Below, piece after piece: positions 1-6,896 of a DNA stretch of 6,896 nucleotides; the stretch's first letter is position 1, and every line of letters starts with the position of its first letter. The notes below the pieces were generated by a model, which saw only the letters and a list, made by a program, of their open reading frames with translations, was not told the origin of the DNA and searched no databases. This DNA comes from Methanospirillum hungatei (GTDB lineage Archaea; Halobacteriota; Methanomicrobia; Methanomicrobiales; Methanospirillaceae), in assembly GCA_003251955.1 (NCBI GenBank), contig QKDV01000283.1:1-6896 (forward strand). Direction: 5' to 3'. The position numbers and the translations under genes were made by a program.

Positions 1-137
1 GAATGACCGGTGTCCAGGGTATAGTAAAGACCTCTGATGGAATGATCCTGATCACCAACCCTAATCGCTTCCTGCTTCACACAGAAGAGGAGGCACTTCA
101 TACAATCCTCTCCCAGCAAATTGAGGAGGAAACCTGA
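1..137 (+). CDS. cheW: CheW-type coupling protein, C-terminal end only (5' truncated)
   Basis: The reading frame is open from the left edge (first full codon at base 3) and stops at TGA 135-137, leaving 44 visible codons. The residues read MTGVQGIVKTSDGMILITNP, then NRFLLHTEEEALHTILSQ and an acidic tail. This matches the end of the CheW fold, where a 'hxGhxK..dgMhhhhD.drfL' strand pair and helix close the domain. CheW proteins are soluble SH3-like adaptors that link chemoreceptor tips to CheA. The visible ATG at base 3 is almost certainly internal, because the match begins in the middle of the last part of the domain. The stop overlaps the next start by one base (TGATG), so it is the upstream partner in a translationally coupled operon. 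In Wsp-type clusters a CheW precedes the CheR-TPR gene in the same way. It could also be the end of a longer CheW-containing protein, since the N-terminus is not visible. Confidence 0.85.
   Translation, partial: MTGVQGIVKTSDGMILITNPNRFLLHTEEEALHTILSQQIEEET
125..129 (+). promoter_or_regulatory. Shine-Dalgarno site of cheR
   Basis: GGAGG lies inside a GAGGAGGA run, seven bases before the ATG at 137 and within the last codons of the upstream cheW. It is a full match to the 16S rRNA 3' end complement. Together with the TGATG overlap it fixes the cheR start. The next ATG (141) is in another frame. Confidence 0.8.
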
Positions 138-1711
138 TGGATGCCACTCTCCCTTCTGACGATCTTGAGAAATTATACCGGTTTGTAAACAAACGAATCG
201 GCTTTGCATATACTCCTGACCGAATGTCAGATCTTGAAAGGGGGTTTTTTACGGCATGCAAGGATCTCGGACTCATTGATCCTGTCTCCTGTATGCAGGC
301 TTTGGATGATCCCACACGTGCTACAGCAGTTGAAGAAGCACTAGTAAAAAAACTCACAATCGGTGAGACATACTTCTTCAGAGACAAATTTCTCTTTCAG
401 CAACTGCGGGATCAAATTCTTCCAGATCTGATAAGAGCACGGAGAATTTCAGGAAAATATCTTCGCATCTGGTCTGCCGCGTGTAGTACAGGAGAAGAAC
501 CGTACTCCCTGGCCATCCTTATCAGTTACCTTGTTCCTGATATCAATGACTGGGAAGTTACTATCCTTGCATCAGATATAAATCCCGGCTCCCTTCATGC
601 CGCAGAAAGAGGAGTCTACTCCCGGTGGTCTTTCAGGGAAGAATCACCGGTTCCAATCGATCGTTATGTACTCCCTTCCGCTGACGGAAGATTTCAGGTA
701 TCTGATAAGATCAGAAGAATGGTCAGATTCATGAGGCTAAATCTCATCAATGACCAGTATCCATCTCCCCTTACGGGAACCATGACGATGGATCTCATTC
801 TCTGCCGTAATGTGCTGATGTACTTCTCACCCGAACATGCAGCATATGTTGTTGATCATCTGAACTCCTCGCTCATTGAAGGTGGGTGGCTCGTTGTCAG
901 TCCACAGGAGATCAGTTATGCACAACATCCATGGTTTATCCAGGTCAAACGCAAATCAGTCTTTCTCTTCAGGAAAGGAAAAGCGGATGAGAGAAAGAAT
1001 ATCGGATATACAATCATTTCCCCAGTAAATTCTATTGAAGAAACTCTTCAGAATGAGACCCTAAAAGCAGATATTCCTGATCTATTCAAAATAAAATCAC
1101 AGATTCACAAAAATAGATCTCCGCAACATGATCAATTCAATTCGCCACAACTTCGGCAAGAGACAAAAAATAAATCAGAAAATCTGAAAGCCCCACAAGA
1201 GAAGAAGACTACCGGAGCCGAAGTTCTGGAACCTGAAACATTAATTCAGGCTGGACGATTGAATGAGGCTGAACTTTTGCTTATGGAGGTTGAGAAACCA
1301 GCACAAAAGACCATAACAGCCATGGGAATGCTGGCTAAGACCTATGCAGATCAAGGGGACTTAGACCATGCACTCGGGTGGTGTGACAGAATTCTTGCCA
1401 AGGACCCGCTCTTTGCAGGAGCATATCACCTTCGTGCAGTTATACAACAAGATAAGGGCGATCTTTCATCAGCAGTCCAATCATTAAAGCAGGCGTTGTA
1501 TGCTGAACCAGACTATATCCCGGCCCACCTGCTGCTTGGAACAACTTTAATGTCACTTGGCAAACAACGCGAGGCCAGGCGTCACTATCAGATTGCACTA
1601 AATCTCCTTTCATTCATGACAGATGATGCACCAGTAGACGAGACTGACGGTATGCCGGCAATTCGCGTACGTGAGATGGTTCAGGCATTACTTGAGGGAG
1701 TAGCTACCTGA
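137..1711 (+). CDS. cheR: CheR-type chemoreceptor glutamate methyltransferase with C-terminal TPR domain
   Basis: This 524-residue protein is predicted to transfer methyl groups from S-adenosylmethionine to glutamates on a chemoreceptor, in the cytoplasm. Residues 1-70 form the helical N-terminal CheR domain. The catalytic part follows with all the usual motifs: GETYFFRD (76-83), the SAM loop WSAACSTGEEPYSLA (112-126), ASDIN (145-149), VRFMRLNL (196-203), LCRNVLMYF (222-230) and GWLVVSPQE (250-258). Residues about 282-365 are a Lys/Gln/Asn-rich, probably disordered linker. Residues about 366-493 hold three to four TPR-like repeats, the clearest at 393-425, 426-459 and 460-493, with the DQGDLDHA and DKGDLSSA turns. 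Plain CheR is about 270-290 residues, so the TPR tail makes this a WspC/FrzF-like form. It overlaps both neighbouring genes by one base. The receptor in this operon lacks a C-terminal NWETF-like tether, so pentapeptide docking is not expected. The TPRs may instead bind a partner protein, which is inference. Confidence 0.97.
   Translation: MDATLPSDDLEKLYRFVNKRIGFAYTPDRMSDLERGFFTACKDLGLIDPVSCMQALDDPTRATAVEEALVKKLTIGETYFFRDKFLFQQLRDQILPDLIRARRISGKYLRIWSAACSTGEEPYSLAILISYLVPDINDWEVTILASDINPGSLHAAERGVYSRWSFREESPVPIDRYVLPSADGRFQVSDKIRRMVRFMRLNLINDQYPSPLTGTMTMDLILCRNVLMYFSPEHAAYVVDHLNSSLIEGGWLVVSPQEISYAQHPWFIQVKRKSVFLFRKGKADERKNIGYTIISPVNSIEETLQNETLKADIPDLFKIKSQIHKNRSPQHDQFNSPQLRQETKNKSENLKAPQEKKTTGAEVLEPETLIQAGRLNEAELLLMEVEKPAQKTITAMGMLAKTYADQGDLDHALGWCDRILAKDPLFAGAYHLRAVIQQDKGDLSSAVQSLKQALYAEPDYIPAHLLLGTTLMSLGKQREARRHYQIALNLLSFMTDDAPVDETDGMPAIRVREMVQALLEGVAT
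1694..1700 (+). promoter_or_regulatory. Shine-Dalgarno site of the second cheW
   Basis: GAGGGAG lies ten bases before the ATG at 1711, inside the last codons of cheR. Spacing is a little long, but the TGATG stop-start overlap would allow reinitiation by ribosomes finishing cheR, so coupling is likely. Confidence 0.6.
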
Positions 1712-2277
1712 TGAAAGATATATCAGAACTAAATAATCCAATATCTCCGGATGAAAAATATACTCCTCTTTCTGCAGCGGATATTCTATTAAAGCGAGCA
1801 CGAGAACTTGCAGCCCCTATAATAGAAGAAGGGGAAGATCAGTCTGGGACTGAAGTTCTTGAATTTCTCCTATCAGGAGAGCACTACGCAATAAAAATGG
1901 AGCATATCAGAGAAGTAGCACTATTAAAAGAGATCACCTATCTTCCCGGAACACCGCAGTTTATTTTAGGAATTATCAGTCTTCATGGATCCATACTCTC
2001 AATTGTGGATCTCAGGACTGTTCTCGGTTTGCCTCCGAAAGGGCTGACAGACTTTAACCGTATTATTGTTTTGTCAGGAGATACGATGACATTTGGAATA
2101 TTGGCAGATGCAATAGTAAAAACCCGGACAATAAATACAGGACAGATAAACAGGGCACCTCCTACGATCAGCGGACCCGGAGCATCATACCTGACAGGTG
2201 TACTTCCCGGCCCACTCATGATCATAGATGCACAGGCCCTGCTCTCTGACCCGGTGATGGTGATAGGGAATGAATGA
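1711..2277 (+). CDS. cheW: CheW-family coupling protein with N-terminal extension (WspD-like)
   Basis: This 188-residue soluble adaptor has a CheW domain at about 47-180. It starts with the FLLSGEHYAIKMEHIREV strands (52-69), then YLPGTPQFILGIISLHG (77-93), ILSIVDLRTVLGL (95-107), FGILADAIV (128-136) and the closing YLTGVLPGPLMIID (160-173). CheW proteins scaffold receptor tips and CheA into arrays. Residues 1-46 are an extension with a charged helix (ADILLKRARELA, 23-34) that plain CheW lacks; WspD and related ACF-class CheWs carry such extensions. One oddity is His92 where most CheWs have Arg in the N-L-R-G motif (Arg62 in E. coli CheW). Two CheWs flank the CheR-TPR gene, as in wspB-wspC-wspD, which suggests non-identical roles such as one coupling CheA and one linking receptors. 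That division is inference. The ATG overlaps the cheR stop. Confidence 0.95.
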   Translation: MKDISELNNPISPDEKYTPLSAADILLKRARELAAPIIEEGEDQSGTEVLEFLLSGEHYAIKMEHIREVALLKEITYLPGTPQFILGIISLHGSILSIVDLRTVLGLPPKGLTDFNRIIVLSGDTMTFGILADAIVKTRTINTGQINRAPPTISGPGASYLTGVLPGPLMIIDAQALLSDPVMVIGNE

Positions 2278-2316
2278 ACATCAATGCTTGACTATTCCTA
2301 GAAAACGTGAATATAT
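2278..2316 (+). other. 39-base gap before the receptor gene; no clear ribosome-binding site
   Basis: This is the only gap over 15 bases in the window. It contains no GGAGG-like site; the best match is GTGA (2307-2310), six bases before the ATG. An AT run (ATATAT, 2311-2316) sits directly against the start codon. There is no hairpin or T-tract, so transcription probably continues through. An in-frame TGA at 2308-2310 means the receptor cannot start upstream of 2317. Confidence 0.4.
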
Positions 2317-4782
2317 ATGAAATTTTTTGATAACACCCGGATAGGGTATAAGCTGGTTGGAGGATTTCTGGTAATCTGCCTGATAATGGTTGCAATCGCA
2401 ATATTCGGGGTTATAAATATGCAGGGCATCGCCAAAAACAGTGATCTCATGTATGAACAGGCACTTCTGCCGGTCCACACATTGGATCAGGTTGATGTTC
2501 AGATAGGGGATATCAGAGCGTATCTTTTCAGGTACACGCTATTTCCCGAAGAACGGGCTGTATTAAAACAAAATCTGTCAGACTCATTTATAGTTCTAGA
2601 AGATACTGTCAGCAATTATAAAGAAAATTATTCAGACCCTTCCACAAGTACGGATATTGACAGATTATCTGGGCTGATAAAAGAACTTCAACAGTCTTAC
2701 AAACCTACTATGGATATTGCAGATGTAGGAAAGCAGAGTGAAGCAATCAAGACACTCAATGATTCAGGAAGACCAGTCCAAATCCGCAACGAGATCCTTG
2801 AAATAATTAACACACTGATTAACAACTCAGTCAAACAGGCAGATTTAAACAGAAAGAATAGCAACGCAACGGCCACCTTTTCTGCTGTCGTATTTATCTT
2901 TGTCACTCTCATCGTGGCGATATGTTCACTCGGTTTCGGCCTGTACCTCTCCCGGAGTATTACCACACCTCTCGAAGAAGCAGTCTCTGTTGCAGAACTG
3001 ATTGGCAGGGGTTCATGTTCTGCACGAATTTCATTCAGACGTGAAGATGAGATCGGCACACTTGGAACTGCATTAAACAAGATGGGAGAGTCTATCACTG
3101 CCATGATATCAGATTCTCGGACTCTCACCAGGGCAGCACTGAATGGTGAATTATCTACACGGGCAGATCCTGCTCAGCATGAAGGAGATTTCAGAATAAT
3201 TATTTCTGAGTTTAATGCAACACTTGATGCAGTTATCGGACCACTCAACATTGCTGCTGAATACGTTGACAGGATTGCTAAGGGAGATATGCCCCCTGTC
3301 ATAACCGAAACATACAACGGGGATTACAATGAGATCAAAAACAATCTCAACACCTGTGTAACCGCAATCAATCTTCTGATCGAAGATTCACGTATGCAGA
3401 GTGATGCAGCAATCAGGGGAGAACTCAGCATAAGAGCAGATGCATCAAGGCACCGGGGAGACTTTAGAAAGATCGTAGAAGGGGTGAATGCTACCCTTGA
3501 CGCAGTTATTGGGCCGCTGAATATCACGGCAGAGTACATAGATCGTATAGCAAAAGGTGAGATCCCGTCTAAGATAACTGATACATACAACGGTGATTTC
3601 AACGAACTCAAAAATAACCTCAACACCTGCATCGATGCGATTAACCTCCTGATTGATGATATCGGATCCCTTAACAATATGGCAGTAAGGGGAGAACTCC
3701 TGGCTCGGGCAGACCCGAATCGTCATACAGGTGATTATCGGAAGATTGTGGAGGGAATGAACTCGACTCTTGATGCCGTTGTAGAACCACTCCATGAGGC
3801 TATGCGTGTCTCTCAGGAGTTTGCATCTGGAAACTTCAGTGCCAGGATGAATGATAACCTGGATGTCAAGGGAGACTTCGTGGAGTTTAAAAATGCACTC
3901 AACGAGATCGGAATCGAACTCTCCCGTATGATGAAGATGATCAATGAAGAACTCTTTGAGTCAGTCAACGTCCTCTCGGCAGCTTCAAGTGAGATCCTTT
4001 CGGTCACTGCAGAACTTTCATCAGGTACTGCTCAGACAGCAACCTCTGTTAACGAAACATCAGCAACTGTAGAGGAAGTTAGGAAAACAACCGAGATAAC
4101 CAATACAAAAGCAAGGAATGTCTCTGACAAGTCAGTTGCAGTAAGCCAGGTTGCCCTTACCGGCCAGGAGTCAGTGGATGAGATCCTGGCTGGCATGACC
4201 CATATCCAGCAACAGATGGAATCAATTGCCGGAAGTGTAGTCAAGCTCAGTGAACAGAGTCAGGCAATCGGCGAAATCATAGCGACGGTGACAGATATCG
4301 CAGAACAGTCAAACCTTCTCGCCGTCAACGCATCGATAGAGGCAGCAAAAGCCGGGGAATATGGAAGAGGATTCGGAGTAGTTGCACAGGAGATCAAGAG
4401 CCTTGCTGAGCAATCAAAACTTGCAACAACTCATATCAGAACAATTCTCACCGATATCCAGCGAGGAATCAGTTCAACTGTGATCTCTACAGAACAGGGA
4501 ACAAAGACAGTTGCCACCGGATTGAAACTGAGCAATGAGGCTCGTGATGCAATCGCCACCCTTGCACAAAACATCAATGAGGCAGTCAAGGCTGCAGTTC
4601 AGATCACAGCCTCAAGTCAGGAACAGGTTGTGGGTATGGATCAGATCTCCTCAGCGATGGAGAGCATAAGAATGGCAGCCCAGAATAACCTCGAAGTTAC
4701 CAGGCAGGTTGAGAAGACTGCCAAGGATCTCCATGACCTTGGAATTACTCTGAAACAAATCACCGAACGTTTTAAACTCTGA
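2317..4782 (+). CDS. Methyl-accepting chemotaxis protein with 4HB-type sensor and poly-HAMP array
   Basis: This 821-residue inner-membrane receptor has TM1 at about 12-34 and TM2 at about 187-210. They bracket an all-helical external domain of about 150 residues resembling the 4HB_MCP family ([21 protein letters not shown] start, 50-70); its ligand cannot be read from sequence. A membrane-proximal HAMP (about 207-262; SITTPL, EDEIGTL) is followed by three 91-residue repeats (from 276, 367 and 458), each apparently two HAMP units. The signalling hairpin spans about 541-821. Its tip is [20 protein letters not shown] then EYGRGF, with Glu681 at the position of Tsr Glu391. Aligned by hand with E. 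coli Tsr, each arm is 14 residues longer, which gives the 40-heptad class rather than 36. By the same alignment Glu580, Glu587 and Gln797 are candidate methylation or deamidation sites. The C-terminus (ITERFKL) has no CheR-tethering pentapeptide. ATG 2317 is the first start after an in-frame TGA, and it places TM1 correctly. Confidence 0.98.
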   Translation: MKFFDNTRIGYKLVGGFLVICLIMVAIAIFGVINMQGIAKNSDLMYEQALLPVHTLDQVDVQIGDIRAYLFRYTLFPEERAVLKQNLSDSFIVLEDTVSNYKENYSDPSTSTDIDRLSGLIKELQQSYKPTMDIADVGKQSEAIKTLNDSGRPVQIRNEILEIINTLINNSVKQADLNRKNSNATATFSAVVFIFVTLIVAICSLGFGLYLSRSITTPLEEAVSVAELIGRGSCSARISFRREDEIGTLGTALNKMGESITAMISDSRTLTRAALNGELSTRADPAQHEGDFRIIISEFNATLDAVIGPLNIAAEYVDRIAKGDMPPVITETYNGDYNEIKNNLNTCVTAINLLIEDSRMQSDAAIRGELSIRADASRHRGDFRKIVEGVNATLDAVIGPLNITAEYIDRIAKGEIPSKITDTYNGDFNELKNNLNTCIDAINLLIDDIGSLNNMAVRGELLARADPNRHTGDYRKIVEGMNSTLDAVVEPLHEAMRVSQEFASGNFSARMNDNLDVKGDFVEFKNALNEIGIELSRMMKMINEELFESVNVLSAASSEILSVTAELSSGTAQTATSVNETSATVEEVRKTTEITNTKARNVSDKSVAVSQVALTGQESVDEILAGMTHIQQQMESIAGSVVKLSEQSQAIGEIIATVTDIAEQSNLLAVNASIEAAKAGEYGRGFGVVAQEIKSLAEQSKLATTHIRTILTDIQRGISSTVISTEQGTKTVATGLKLSNEARDAIATLAQNINEAVKAAVQITASSQEQVVGMDQISSAMESIRMAAQNNLEVTRQVEKTAKDLHDLGITLKQITERFKL
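3142..3936 (+). repeat. Three tandem 91-residue (273-base) repeats encoding paired HAMP-like units
   Basis: Units begin at residues 276, 367 and 458 of the receptor (bases 3142, 3415 and 3688). Each opens with [NR]GEL..RAD...H.GD[FY]R, followed by N[AS]TLDAV. Units 1 and 2 continue with AEYxDRIAKG, YNGD[YF]NE and KNNLNTC. By hand count units 1 and 2 share about 60 of 91 residues. Unit 3 matches unit 2 well in its first about 35 residues, but its second half ([12 protein letters not shown]...[14 protein letters not shown]) has diverged to a more ordinary HAMP leading into the signalling helix. Each 91-residue unit looks like two HAMP domains of about 45 residues, so with the membrane-proximal one the receptor would have about seven. 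HAMP identity is from pattern, not from a profile search. Confidence 0.85.
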
Positions 4783-4783
4783 T

Positions 4784-4791
4784 GGGGTGAT
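4784..4791 (+). promoter_or_regulatory. Shine-Dalgarno site of cheA
   Basis: GGGGTGAT matches seven of eight bases of the archaeal/bacterial GAGGTGAT consensus and sits five bases before ATG 4797. It decides among three nearby ATGs. ATG 4782 gives only Met-Gly-stop, and ATG 4790 is in a frame that stops at about 4837. ATG 4797 opens the long kinase frame, directly after an in-frame TGA at 4788-4790. Confidence 0.75.
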
Positions 4792-4796
4792 GGTGG

Positions 4797-6896
4797 ATGG
4801 GTCTGAGTGGAGACGAATTTCTGGCCCAGCTGCTTGAGACCTTTAAGGGAGAGGCTCAGGAGCACCTCGAAGCAATAGCTTCAGGCCTTCTTGTACTTGA
4901 GCAGGATGAAACCCCTCAGGAACAATACGATAAAGTAATAGAACAGGTCTTCAGAGAGACCCATAGCTTGAAAGGGGCTGCACGTGCCGTAGGCCTCAGA
5001 GAAATAGAGACGCTTTGCCAACAGCAGGAGAGTGTTTTCTCATTGGTGAAAAAGGGAACTCTCACCCTTTCACCAGATTCATTTGACCTTTTTCACGAGG
5101 TTCTTCATGCCGTTGAACAACTGCTTGCACAAGAGAAAGGAGTAAAAACTGCCGAATTAATTAAAAAACTGAAGGCAATATCCACAGGCACTTTAGCAGA
5201 ACCCACAATACCCCGGCCACCTTCTTCACAAAAGGTATCTGAAGAGGATTCTTTCGGACCCTTCTCTCCTACATTTGAAAGATCCAAAGACCAGGAAATA
5301 GCAGACCGTCAACCAAAACAGACAGGAGATAATCCTCCACCATTCACGGATACCACAATTCAGCCAATTGAACAGTCACATAATAAAACCGATCACGATA
5401 CTGGGCTTTCTTTATCTGAAAAGGCACAACCATCAGGATCTTTAAAGACAGGGCCCACAATTAAAATCTCATCAGATCGCCTTGAAACACTCTTTGCAAG
5501 AGCGGATGATCTGATGGGTGCCCGACTGGCTGTAAGTCAGCGCTCAAATTCTATTCGTGATTTACTCCAGAATTTTCTTGAATGGAGATGGGCATGGACA
5601 CAGATTACCACCGATATTGAACACCTGCGCACCGACGCAGAAGCATCAGGGTTTCTTCTTGCAGAATGTGAACGGATAGCAGAATTTCTGGATTATAATC
5701 ATGGATTTATCCACATGCTTGAGGGTCAACTCACAGTAATATCCCGGGCTGCAGCACGAGATCATTATCTCCTTGATTCAGCAACAACAGAACTTATTGA
5801 TGAAATAAAACAGGTAATACTCGTCCCAGCATCTTCCATTCTTGAGATATACCCACGGACCGCCCGGGATCTGGCACGGGAACACGGAAAAAAAGTTGAA
5901 GTCACTCTCTCGGGTGTAGAGATAGAGATTGATCGCAGAATTTTAGAGGAACTCAAAGATCCTATCCTCCATATTATCAGGAATAGTATTGATCACGGGA
6001 TCGAGTCTCCAGATGTCCGAAGAGAAAAAGGAAAACCAGACAAGGGCGAGATAAAAATAGTAGTCTCTCATATGCGGGGACACCAGGCGGAAATTCGCAT
6101 ATCGGATGATGGTAGAGGACTTGATCATGGTACTATCCTTAAGACAGCCATATCCAGAGGAATCATAACAAAAGAAGAAGCAGATGATCTTCTCCCGGAT
6201 CAGATCAACCGTCTAATTTTCAGATCAGGACTTTCAACAAGCACAACTGTATCTACCGTATCAGGCCGCGGACTTGGCCTTGCGATAGTGCTTGAGAAGA
6301 CCGAGCAGATTGGCGGCAGCGTTAGCGTTGAATCTGACTCAAATGGAACAACTTTCGTACTTACCCTGCCATTATCACTTGCAACATTCAGGGGAATTGG
6401 GGTCATATCCTGCCGATATCAGTACTTCCTTCCACTTCGTTCGATTGAACGGGTTATGCGAATTGTGCCTGATGACCTGAAGACCATTGAGAACAGGACT
6501 GTGGTGGAGACAGATGGGGACCCATTGGCCGTTGTCAGCCTGGCCCAGATACTCGGACTTCCTGATACAGGTGTATCTGATGAAAAACCCCATCACTTAC
6601 TGGTCACATCAGCCGCCGGAGTCAGGTTTGGACTACTTGTTGATGAGGTTAAAGGTGCTCAGGAGATTGTTGTAAAAAATCTCGGACCACAATTGAGACG
6701 GGTAAGACATATCAGTGGCGCCTCCATAACAGGTGACGGAATTGTAATTCCGGTCATAAATTGCGAAGACCTTGCCGCGACTATAATTGGCATGCCACAT
6801 CTGCCCCAACCATCGCTGATAACAGATGAGAGAATCAGCCAGAAGAAAATCTTAGTAACCGAAGACTCAATCACGTCCCGCATGCTTCTCAAAAAT
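4797..6896 (+). CDS. cheA: Hybrid chemotaxis histidine kinase CheA with C-terminal receiver domain (3' truncated)
   Basis: Exactly 700 codons are open to the right edge with no stop. The protein is a cytoplasmic kinase that phosphorylates itself in response to receptor state. The HPt domain (about 1-125) has phosphoacceptor His56 in FRETHSLKGAARAVG. Residues about 130-220 are a Pro/Ser/Gln-rich linker, with no recognisable P2 CheY-docking domain. A helical P3-like region follows (about 222-375), including PRTARDLAREHGKKVE. The ATP-binding domain (about 376-527) is intact: HIIRNSIDHGIE (392-403, Asn396), ISDDGRGL (435-442), SGRGLGLAIV (489-498) and GTTF (517-520). A CheW-like P5 domain covers about 530-665. 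At 683 KKILVTEDSITSRMLLKN begins, the first strand and acidic pair (Glu689, Asp690) of a receiver domain whose phosphoacceptor Asp lies beyond the window. HPt-kinase-CheW-REC without P2 is the WspE/FrzE-like layout. The start is fixed by its Shine-Dalgarno site and the in-frame TGA just upstream. It lies 14 bases after the receptor gene. Confidence 0.97.
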   Translation, partial: MGLSGDEFLAQLLETFKGEAQEHLEAIASGLLVLEQDETPQEQYDKVIEQVFRETHSLKGAARAVGLREIETLCQQQESVFSLVKKGTLTLSPDSFDLFHEVLHAVEQLLAQEKGVKTAELIKKLKAISTGTLAEPTIPRPPSSQKVSEEDSFGPFSPTFERSKDQEIADRQPKQTGDNPPPFTDTTIQPIEQSHNKTDHDTGLSLSEKAQPSGSLKTGPTIKISSDRLETLFARADDLMGARLAVSQRSNSIRDLLQNFLEWRWAWTQITTDIEHLRTDAEASGFLLAECERIAEFLDYNHGFIHMLEGQLTVISRAAARDHYLLDSATTELIDEIKQVILVPASSILEIYPRTARDLAREHGKKVEVTLSGVEIEIDRRILEELKDPILHIIRNSIDHGIESPDVRREKGKPDKGEIKIVVSHMRGHQAEIRISDDGRGLDHGTILKTAISRGIITKEEADDLLPDQINRLIFRSGLSTSTTVSTVSGRGLGLAIVLEKTEQIGGSVSVESDSNGTTFVLTLPLSLATFRGIGVISCRYQYFLPLRSIERVMRIVPDDLKTIENRTVVETDGDPLAVVSLAQILGLPDTGVSDEKPHHLLVTSAAGVRFGLLVDEVKGAQEIVVKNLGPQLRRVRHISGASITGDGIVIPVINCEDLAATIIGMPHLPQPSLITDERISQKKILVTEDSITSRMLLKN

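Noticed and set aside
2309..2319. TATA-like AT run (TGAATATATATG) as an archaeal promoter for the receptor gene
   Set aside because: An archaeal TATA box lies about 25 bases before the transcript start, so this one would start transcription inside the receptor coding region. There is no convincing BRE purine box, and the gap is only 39 bases within an operon.
3142..3687. DNA repeat as a recent duplication or assembly artefact
   Set aside because: The units differ throughout at both codon and residue level, and the changes are mostly conservative, so they are old, selected protein repeats.
3324..3795. Overlapping antisense ORFs across the receptor repeats
   Set aside because: They arise because the repeated HAMP coding sequence is stop-free on the opposite strand; their translations are repeat-derived and show no independent features.
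4782..4790. ATG overlapping the receptor stop (TGATG), as at the two upstream junctions
   Set aside because: It reads only Met-Gly-stop. The kinase frame begins at ATG 4797 behind a good Shine-Dalgarno site.
4790..4837. Mini-ORF from ATG 4790
   Set aside because: It is about 15 codons, in the wrong frame relative to the kinase, and overlaps the kinase start and Shine-Dalgarno site. No sign of a real peptide.
6292..6675. Two forward ORFs of 62 codons each (6292-6480 and 6487-6675)
   Set aside because: Both lie inside the CheA ATPase/CheW-like domain region in another frame, have no recognisable domain, and are shadows of the kinase gene.

Overview
The window holds one co-directional (+ strand) chemosensory operon, cut at both ends. 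In order: the 3' end of a CheW gene, a CheR methyltransferase with C-terminal TPRs, a second CheW with an N-terminal extension, a membrane-anchored chemoreceptor (MCP) with a long HAMP array, and a hybrid CheA kinase whose frame is open at the right edge just after a response-regulator receiver domain begins. Genes 1/2 and 2/3 overlap by one base (TGATG), gene 3 is followed by a 39-base gap, and gene 4 by a 14-base gap. No stretch longer than 40 bases lacks a gene, and I see no RNA gene, mobile element, CRISPR array or terminator.

Together the genes make an almost complete signalling path. The receptor's 4-helix-bundle-type sensor reads an unknown stimulus, and the signal crosses the membrane and passes through about seven HAMP units to a coiled-coil hairpin. 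The hairpin is coupled by CheW to CheA, whose HPt His56 would pass phosphate to its own receiver domain or to a separate regulator. CheR would methylate receptor glutamates for adaptation. The gene set (CheW, CheR-TPR, extended CheW, MCP, CheA-REC) resembles the Wsp / 'alternative cellular function' (ACF) class known from Pseudomonas wspABCDEF rather than a flagellar or archaellar che operon. The CheB and output genes expected in such a cluster are not visible and may lie to the right.

The organism is probably a methanogenic archaeon of the Methanomicrobia (Methanospirillum- or Methanoregula-like). This rests on the moderate GC content by eye, GGAGG/GGTGAT ribosome-binding sites, and receptor repeats of the [17 protein letters not shown] / [15 protein letters not shown] type, which I know from methanogens but which also occur in Deltaproteobacteria. 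The assignment is an inference from protein flavour; nothing in the window is a phylogenetic marker.
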